A stretch of DNA of 64,000 bases from NCBI GenBank assembly GCA_004299845.1, contig CP036201.1, positions 2,294,001 through 2,358,000 on the forward strand. Direction: 5' to 3'. Shown in pieces: positions 58,185 to 64,000 of this stretch. The notes under the pieces are model-generated. The model was not told where the DNA came from. It made no database searches and saw nothing but the letters and a program-made list of their open reading frames with translations. The DNA is from Verrucomicrobia bacterium S94 (lineage in GTDB: Bacteria; Verrucomicrobiota; Kiritimatiellia; Kiritimatiellales; Pontiellaceae). Made by a program: the position numbers and the translations under genes. Position 1 is the first letter of the stretch; every line of letters starts with the position of its first letter.

Positions 58185-58941
58185 GACTGAACTCTTCCCA
58201 CTTGCCTCTCTTCGTGATGTATTGCGACTCCAGAAAACGCCGCACCGTCTCGTTTTCTGATTTTATGAAGTCCGCCGGCGGAGCATTTTCCACAATTTTT
58301 CCCTCATGCAACATCATAATACGCGATCCTATAGCCAACGCACTGTGCAGATCATGCGTCACAACAACACTCGTTATACCGAGCTGTTCACGCATATCCA
58401 CGATTAAATCATCGATTCGTCTCGATGTCACCGGATCCAGTCCGGACGTCGGCTCATCGTACAGCACAATTTTCGGATCCATAATAATAGCGCGCGCCAG
58501 ACCGGCACGTTTCTGCATCCCCCCGGAAATGTCCGACGGAAACTTGTCACCGGCATCCCCCAGACTGAGCAGTTCCAGTTTTTCGCTCACCCGCCGATAA
58601 ATCTCCTCTTCTTTCAGACGGGTATGCTCTCGCAGCGGAAGAGCCACATTGTCGAAAACGCTCATCCACTGCAGCAGTGCCGCACTTTGAAACAGCACCC
58701 CGAACTTTTCACGAACCGCCCGGAGATCGCGACGGCTCAGATCGTTGATCACTTCACCATCAATGGAAACAGTTCCCGAATCCGGAACCATGAGGCGGAT
58801 CATATGCTTGAGTGTGACGCTTTTACCGGCTCCGGAAAGCCCCACAATCACAAACGTCTCCCCCTCGCCGACCTCAAAGTTCACACCGTCGAGTACGTTC
58901 CGGTTTCCCAGTTTTTTTGTAACCTGATCAAACCTGATCAT
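58177..58941 (-). CDS. mlaF: ABC transporter ATP-binding protein, MlaF type
   Basis: 254 residues: Walker A GLSGAGKSVTLKH, Q-loop FGVLFQSAALLQW, signature ISGGMQKRAGLARAI, Walker B KIVLYDEPTSGLDP and H-loop VVTHDL. The LFQSAALLQWMSVFDNV stretch is typical of MlaF. Couples ATP hydrolysis to lipid transport with MlaE. Overlaps mlaE by 4 bp. Confidence 0.94.
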   Translation of the reverse strand: MIRFDQVTKKLGNRNVLDGVNFEVGEGETFVIVGLSGAGKSVTLKHMIRLMVPDSGTVSIDGEVINDLSRRDLRAVREKFGVLFQSAALLQWMSVFDNVALPLREHTRLKEEEIYRRVSEKLELLSLGDAGDKFPSDISGGMQKRAGLARAIIMDPKIVLYDEPTSGLDPVTSRRIDDLIVDMREQLGITSVVVTHDLHSALAIGSRIMMLHEGKIVENAPPADFIKSENETVRRFLESQYITKRGKWEEFSHE

Positions 58942-59726
58942 ACGTAAAAAAGCCTCGTTATCATGTACCCCACCACGAGAATCACCAGGAAGGATATTAC
59001 GACAGAGCGCCGCGTAGCCTTACCCACACCCACTGCGCCCTCGGTCGTCATAAACCCCTCATGGCATGAAACGGTGGTGATGATGATTCCGAAAACGAAT
59101 GCTTTAAAAAGCCCGACATACAGATCTTTATTCGTAGCGAACTGCGTGGCGTTATCCATATAGGCCGTCACTGAAACCCCAAGCTGCGTCACGCCCACAA
59201 CCGCCCCGCCGGCAATCCCCAGAATATTGGTATACACCGTAAGAATCGGCATCATAACACACAGCGTAAAAAGGCGCGGCATAACAAGAAAACGGTTGGG
59301 ATTGATGCTCATCACTTCGAGCGCGGCAATTTCCTCGGACACCGTCATGGTTCCCAGCTGCGCCGCAATCGCCGATCCCACGCTGGCCGCGATAATCAGT
59401 GCCGTCATAAACGGCCCCATTTCACGGATAATGGAAACCGCAACCGCAGAACCGATAAATTCCTCCTGTCCCCAGCGCTTCAACTCAAGCCCGGTCTGCA
59501 ATGCGAGAATCATGCCGGTGAAGAGCGCCACCACGGAAATTACCGCCAGACTCTTAATTCCGGTGATATAAAGCTGCGAAACGGTTTCGGCCCGGCTGCG
59601 TTTACCGAATGCAAACTGCAGAAACCAGACCGCCTCAAACAGCATAAACATGGCATGCCCGGTATCGTGCAGCACCTGCAGCACCCGTGCCCCCAGCCGC
59701 TGGGCCGAGTGCACCGGATAGCGCAT
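58938..59726 (-). CDS. mlaE: MlaE-family permease
   Basis: 262 residues with about five membrane segments and the family motifs GSAVAVSIIREMGPFMTALI, VSEEIAALEVMSINP and TVSCHEGFMTTEGAVGVGKATRRSVV. Inner-membrane part of a phospholipid or sterol-like transporter with the neighbouring ATPase and MCE protein. Confidence 0.94.
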   Translation of the reverse strand: MRYPVHSAQRLGARVLQVLHDTGHAMFMLFEAVWFLQFAFGKRSRAETVSQLYITGIKSLAVISVVALFTGMILALQTGLELKRWGQEEFIGSAVAVSIIREMGPFMTALIIAASVGSAIAAQLGTMTVSEEIAALEVMSINPNRFLVMPRLFTLCVMMPILTVYTNILGIAGGAVVGVTQLGVSVTAYMDNATQFATNKDLYVGLFKAFVFGIIITTVSCHEGFMTTEGAVGVGKATRRSVVISFLVILVVGYMITRLFYV

Positions 59727-59746
59727 ATAATCTATGTGTAAACGTG

Positions 59747-61045
59747 CTATGGCTCCTGCTCCTTATCTCCGCCGAACCACATAAAAAGGAAACGGTATCG
59801 GCGATCATCCTGCTCCTTTTTATAGCCCGCCAATCCCTTGAGCAAGCTCCATTCAAACCGCTCCTCATCTTTATGGCGAACCTGCCGGTACAATCCCCAC
59901 AGCACATGATGCCCTATTTCACCCTGATCATCGACCCGCCGATAGAGCGTCCACCACGGCGCCCAGTTCCGTTCAATCCCCGGCGTATTCCGAAAAGGCC
60001 AGAGCTCCAGCATCCGGAAGCGGGAACGGTCTCCAATCCGGTCCCAGCTCATCAGCGGCCACAGCTTCCAATAGCCGGTAAATGCCTCGCCTTCAACATA
60101 CGGCCCGGAGTTTTCGATCATGACATCGGTCTGCGAATAAAAAAAAGGAATAATTTTGCGGCGCCGCTGCTCATGCGCAGTATAGGTGGTTTTATTGTTC
60201 CAGAACAGTGGCCAAAGCCAGTACTGACGCTGCTGGGTGCCGAGTGATTTTTTCCCGTAGAACGGCCAGAAAATGCGCTTATGCATCTCTCCGTCAGCCA
60301 GCTGGATAAACGGCCACGGCGCGTGAACAATCCACTGATTATCACTGCTCATATAACGGAAAAACGGTGGAATCAGCCAATAATTATCCGCCCGTTCGGT
60401 TTTGATCCGACCGTAGACCGGCACCAGAATAAAGCCGCCGCCGGGATTGCGTTCGTTGATGTATTTCACCTGACTGTAAAGCGGCCACAGATAGTAGGTT
60501 TTCTCAAATTCGCCTTTGAGCCGGTTATGCCCGTAGAACGGAAGTACACGGAACCGGTCGACCTTATCGCCCTGTGCCGACGAAATCAGCGGCCACAGCA
60601 CCGTCCACGACTCCACATCATTAATCCGGCTGGTGTACCAGGCGGGAAAGAAAACAAACGAGGCTTCGTCGCGCGCCATAAATTCATAGAGATTTCCATA
60701 GATTGGAAACAGCGCCCAATAGTTCTCCCCTTCTTTATTGATTCCACTGAACCAGAAGGGAAAAATCCAGTTGCGGTGCCGCTCGGTATCCGCCTCAAAT
60801 TCAGCGGAATGCCCGAAAAACAGGAAGCGGCTGTATGTTTCGTCCTTGAATCCTTTCTGCGTATAAAGCGGCCAGAGGTAATCCTTCCGCCAGCGCTCCG
60901 GCTCCGTGAAGTGGGAATAGAATGGTCGCCAGGCATAAAACGTTTCATTACTCTCCGCAACGCGGGCATAGAGCGGGTCTCCGTCGATCTGCGCAAACGT
61001 GCTGACCGACAAGACACAGGCCAGACTGACCAGCAGCCGCCTCAT
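59747..61045 (-). CDS. WPLY-repeat exported protein of unknown function
   Basis: 432 residues with a signal peptide (1-18) and about 15 aromatic-rich repeats of the type LWPLYTQKG, FPFWFSG, LFPIYGN, VLPFYGH, LIPPFFRY, FWPFYGK. Such regular Trp/Tyr/Phe strands alternating with charged turns suggest an outer-membrane or surface beta structure, perhaps a barrel. It overlaps the LolC/E-like permease gene by 4 bp and precedes mlaE, so a role in envelope lipid or lipoprotein handling is likely from context. No named family. Confidence 0.75.
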   Translation of the reverse strand: MRRLLVSLACVLSVSTFAQIDGDPLYARVAESNETFYAWRPFYSHFTEPERWRKDYLWPLYTQKGFKDETYSRFLFFGHSAEFEADTERHRNWIFPFWFSGINKEGENYWALFPIYGNLYEFMARDEASFVFFPAWYTSRINDVESWTVLWPLISSAQGDKVDRFRVLPFYGHNRLKGEFEKTYYLWPLYSQVKYINERNPGGGFILVPVYGRIKTERADNYWLIPPFFRYMSSDNQWIVHAPWPFIQLADGEMHKRIFWPFYGKKSLGTQQRQYWLWPLFWNNKTTYTAHEQRRRKIIPFFYSQTDVMIENSGPYVEGEAFTGYWKLWPLMSWDRIGDRSRFRMLELWPFRNTPGIERNWAPWWTLYRRVDDQGEIGHHVLWGLYRQVRHKDEERFEWSLLKGLAGYKKEQDDRRYRFLFMWFGGDKEQEP

Positions 61046-62304
61046 TCATACCTCAACGCATCAACCGGCTGCATCATGGCCGCCCGGATGGCGGGAAGCA
61101 CGCCGGCCAGAATACTGAAAACCATGACAATCAGACAGACAAGCACAACGTCTTCCGATGTGGTACGGGAAGGCATCTGACTGAACTGATAAAATTCCGC
61201 CGACATCAGGTTCGGGTTGAACTTCCGCAGAAATTCAAGGATCGCATCGAGATTCCCCGAAAACCAGATCCCCAACGCAGAACCCAGCACACAGCCCAGT
61301 ACGCCCTGCACAATGCCGAGAAATAAAAAGATACCGACGATTTTTCCGGACGAAAACCCAACCGCCTTTAACAGACCGATTTCATGTGTTTTCTGAATCC
61401 CCATATTGATCAGATTGATCGAAACGCAGAACGCGGCGACCACCGAAATGGCAATCAGCAGCAGAAACATCATATTTTTTTCCACCGCCAGTGTACTCAA
61501 CATGCTCTGATGAATATCCACCCACGAACGGATGGTCAGAAAACGGAACCAGTTCAGACTGTCATCAGCCAACATGGCCTCGCCGAGTTTTTCACGGATT
61601 TTAAGACTGGTTTCATCCACCGTAAACGGATCCTCTGTAATCAGCCGCAAGGTTTCCACCCCCTCTTCAATGGCAAAAACATCGCGTGCTGTAGGCAGAG
61701 AGGTGATCATATAGCCGGCATCAATCTCATACATATCGACCGAAAAAATACCCGAAACCGTCAATTCAGCCGGCAGTCGCAGTTCGTCTTCGCTCACAAA
61801 GCATTCCGGCGAATAGACGGTTATGGTATCGCCGATACCCACACCCAGCTGCATCGCCAGACGGCTGCCGACCACCACCGTTTCCTCCTCCACCGGGAGC
61901 TCCCCCTCAATCAGGTAGGATTCAATATCGGAGATTTTCTTTTCCAGTTCCGGCTCGACTCCCCGCAATACCGCCGTAATTGCCTGGCCGTAGCGCGTCA
62001 TCATCACAAAGCCTTCAACCGCCGGAGCGGCGGCTTTGACTTCCGGCATTTCATTCAGCACATCCAGCACCGGCTGCGCATAAAATGCGGAATTTCCGCG
62101 GGTTGAAATCTGAATATGCGAGTCCAGTTTGATCATGTGCTCTTTATGCACATCGTCAAAACCCGTCATCACCGAAAGCACCACAATCAGAATCGCAACG
62201 CCCAGCATAATACCGCACATCGTCAGAATCGTGATGAACGATACCATCGAGCGCTTCGGCTTCAGGTATTTAACGGCCAGAAAGAGTGAAATCGGAAGTT
62301 TCAT
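61042..62304 (-). CDS. LolC/LolE-like ABC permease (FtsX domain)
   Basis: 420 residues: N-terminal FLAVKYLKPKRSMVSFITILTM and first membrane helix, a large periplasmic MacB_PCD-like domain (about 50-270), then three helices of the FtsX domain (NMMFLLLIAISVVAAFCVSINL, IQKTHEIGLLKAVGFSSGKI, LVCLIVMVFSILAGVLPAIRAA). The N-terminal stretch fits LolC/E, which extracts lipoproteins from the inner membrane. The partner LolD ATPase is not in the window. Confidence 0.85.
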   Translation of the reverse strand: MKLPISLFLAVKYLKPKRSMVSFITILTMCGIMLGVAILIVVLSVMTGFDDVHKEHMIKLDSHIQISTRGNSAFYAQPVLDVLNEMPEVKAAAPAVEGFVMMTRYGQAITAVLRGVEPELEKKISDIESYLIEGELPVEEETVVVGSRLAMQLGVGIGDTITVYSPECFVSEDELRLPAELTVSGIFSVDMYEIDAGYMITSLPTARDVFAIEEGVETLRLITEDPFTVDETSLKIREKLGEAMLADDSLNWFRFLTIRSWVDIHQSMLSTLAVEKNMMFLLLIAISVVAAFCVSINLINMGIQKTHEIGLLKAVGFSSGKIVGIFLFLGIVQGVLGCVLGSALGIWFSGNLDAILEFLRKFNPNLMSAEFYQFSQMPSRTTSEDVVLVCLIVMVFSILAGVLPAIRAAMMQPVDALRYE

Positions 62305-62323
62305 TCAACAGGTGTAGCACACG

Positions 62324-63702
62324 TTAAATATGTTCAACCACATATTGTTTCACCAGATCAACGTCGTTGGCGATGGATTCACAGCGGGTTTCTACATTTT
62401 CCAGCGCGTCGAGCGCCGGATGATGCACCGCTTCGCCGGTGGCATCAATAATCGCCTGCGTGAATTTAGCCGGATGCGCCGTCGCAAGGCAGATTGTCGG
62501 AACTTCCGGAGACCGGAACATTTCAGCAACGTAAACGCCGACCGCCGTATGCGGATCGAGCACATACCCGTATTGTTCTTTGTACCGTTTGATGGTTTCG
62601 AGCGTGGATGCCGTATCTCCACGACCGGCCGCAAAAAGGTCGTCCACTACACCGTTATCATTCAGAGCCACCTTCAGAGCACCTTTATCCTTGAAATCGT
62701 TCATCAGACCAGTGAGCTTCACCGCATCCTTACCCACTTTGAAATAGAGATAGCGCTCAAAATTGGACGCCACCTGAATATCCATCGAGGGACTGATGGT
62801 CGGAACCGCCTGCGCCTTACTGTATTCGCCCGTATTAAAGAAACGGGTCAGAATATCATTTTCGTTGGTCGCCAAAATCAACCGACTGACAGGCAGCCCC
62901 ATCTGCTGCGCGAGGTAGCCCGCCAGAATATCGCCGAAGTTGCCGGTCGGAACCGAAAACTGAACCGAAGACGCACCCGTCTTTTCCATCGTCCGGAACG
63001 CCGAATAAAAGTAATAAACGGTCTGCGCCAGCACACGTGCCCAGTTGACCGAGTTCACTGAGCCGAGCGAATGCTCTGTTTTAAACGCCACATCACCGAA
63101 CGTGGTTTTCATGATATTCTGGCAGTCATCAAACGAACCGTCGACCGCCAGATTAAATACATTGGCATCCAGCACACTGGTCATCTGCTTTTCCTGCAGC
63201 GGACTGGTCCGCCCTTCCGGATGCATAATGAAAATATTGATATTCGGCTTACCGCGAACCCCATGAATTGCCGCACTGCCGGTATCACCCGACGTCGCAC
63301 CCAGAATATTCAGCTCCCCCCCCGATTCTTCAGAATATAGGCAAAAAGGTTCCCCAGAAACTGCAGCGCCACGTCTTTAAACGCCAGCGTCGGCCCATGA
63401 AAAAGCTCCAGAATCCGGAATTCACCCACTTCAACCGACGGACAGACCTCGGAATGTTCAAAGGTGGAATAGGAATCGTCAATCAGCTTTTTCAGGTCCG
63501 CATCCGGAATATCCGAGGCAAAAAGGCGGATCACCTCAAACGCAAGATCGGTATAGGAAAGGTTCGACCACGCCTCCAGTTCATTTTTAACATTCGGAAG
63601 CTTTTCCGGCAGCAGCAGTCCGCCGTCGGGAGCCAGTCCGGTCATCACGGCATCCTGAAATTCAATGGGCTCCATCTGCCCGCGTGTACTGATATATTTC
63701 AT
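62324..63702 (-). pseudogene. thrC: Threonine synthase, one-base frameshift in a G8 tract
   Basis: Converts O-phosphohomoserine to threonine with PLP. The first part (63702 to 63310) reads MKYISTRGQMEPIEFQDAVMTGLAPDGGLL...FHGPTLAFKDVALQFL with the PLP lysine in LAFKDVA, and stops at NRGGS. The second part (from about 63315 to 62324) continues with NILGATSGDTGSAAIHG and ends normally. The break is a run of eight G (about 63317-63324, coding strand): one more G would give the family sequence NRGGELNIL. So this is either a true frameshift or an assembly or sequencing error. GAGGAATGTC precedes the start. Confidence 0.88.
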
Positions 63703-64000
63703 ATGACATTCCTCAAAAAATGGTTGACGCAGGATCATTAATGACTTCCCGGAATGATGAAAGCCAAATTTACCCCGCAGCTCTTCCAAAAACAATGAGC
63801 CGGAAAACTCCGACCTTACATGATCCCTTATTTTTTTACTGCGGATACTCTCCAAGACTCCGGCTTTGAGCAGAATTGACCCCCTTTCGGTCGTTTTCTT
63901 TCTTTCTACAGGACCGGCGACCGATTCCGCCTTTCAAAAAGGTCCTGTACCAACTTTAACGACTAATTCGTCAAAATCTGTTTTACCGCCGCGGTTGTGC
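63703..64000. other. Region upstream of thrC
   Basis: About 300 bp with no gene I can support; the thrC frame is open upstream of its start to 63855, but that part has no family match. A 9-bp inverted repeat, TACAGGACC (63909) and GGTCCTGTA (63943), frames a 25-base loop followed by no T-run. It may be the end of an upstream gene's terminator or a small repeat. Confidence 0.4.

Overview
The window looks like a chromosomal segment of a Gram-negative environmental bacterium. PEP-CTERM exported proteins, an Mla/MCE lipid-transport operon, a Lol-type permease and uronate catabolism genes (uxuA, kdgK) would fit the Planctomycetota-Verrucomicrobiota group, perhaps a Kiritimatiellota/Pontiella-like lineage. 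That assignment is inference; no rRNA or other marker gene is present.

Layout. (1) 1-9982 is ordinary, GC-rich chromosome: gnd and kdgK on the minus strand, uxuA on the plus strand, a response regulator plus a 1426-residue hybrid sensor kinase, and a pyrimidine-nucleoside phosphorylase. (2) 10162-51506 is a very large sedentary chromosomal integron: intI on the minus strand, an attI-like site near 11306-11324, then about 70 cassettes all bounded by attC sites. The cassettes are AT-rich and mostly encode small unknown, exported, lipoprotein or membrane proteins. (3) 51507-64000 returns to GC-rich chromosome: a DUF3108 protein, a Dabb lipoprotein, DsbD, a CCA-adding-type nucleotidyltransferase, then a seven-gene minus-strand run (thrC, a LolC/E-like permease, a WPLY-repeat protein, mlaE, mlaF, mlaD and an OB-fold protein) that looks like an envelope-biogenesis operon.

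The integron is the remarkable part. It carries 23 full and one truncated copy of a gene-less cassette of about 240 bp, called R here, ten of them in uninterrupted tandem (28166-30568). Each R copy holds three 12-nt repeats (CGGACWWCCTGC) separated by short blocks that vary combinatorially between copies. Four different PEP-CTERM proteins sit in cassettes, one of them in two copies, and in each the attC site is read through to make the C-terminal tail. Seven cassettes carry genes in reverse orientation, several of which begin or end inside attC DNA. A two-cassette block (a short repeat cassette plus a WYL/BRCT-like gene) is duplicated 18 kb apart. Candidate defence-type genes (HEPN motifs, DUF4238, a DUF6338-like pair, a nuclease-like core) are scattered through the array.

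The array has been hit by seven insertion sequences of six families: ISL3 twice (identical copies), IS4, IS3, IS66, IS5 and IS110/IS1111. Six of the seven are inside, or directly at the edge of, cassette genes or attC cores, and most have clean target duplications. The IS5 and IS110 elements both sit in attC core sites. The array ends at a truncated R cassette without attC.
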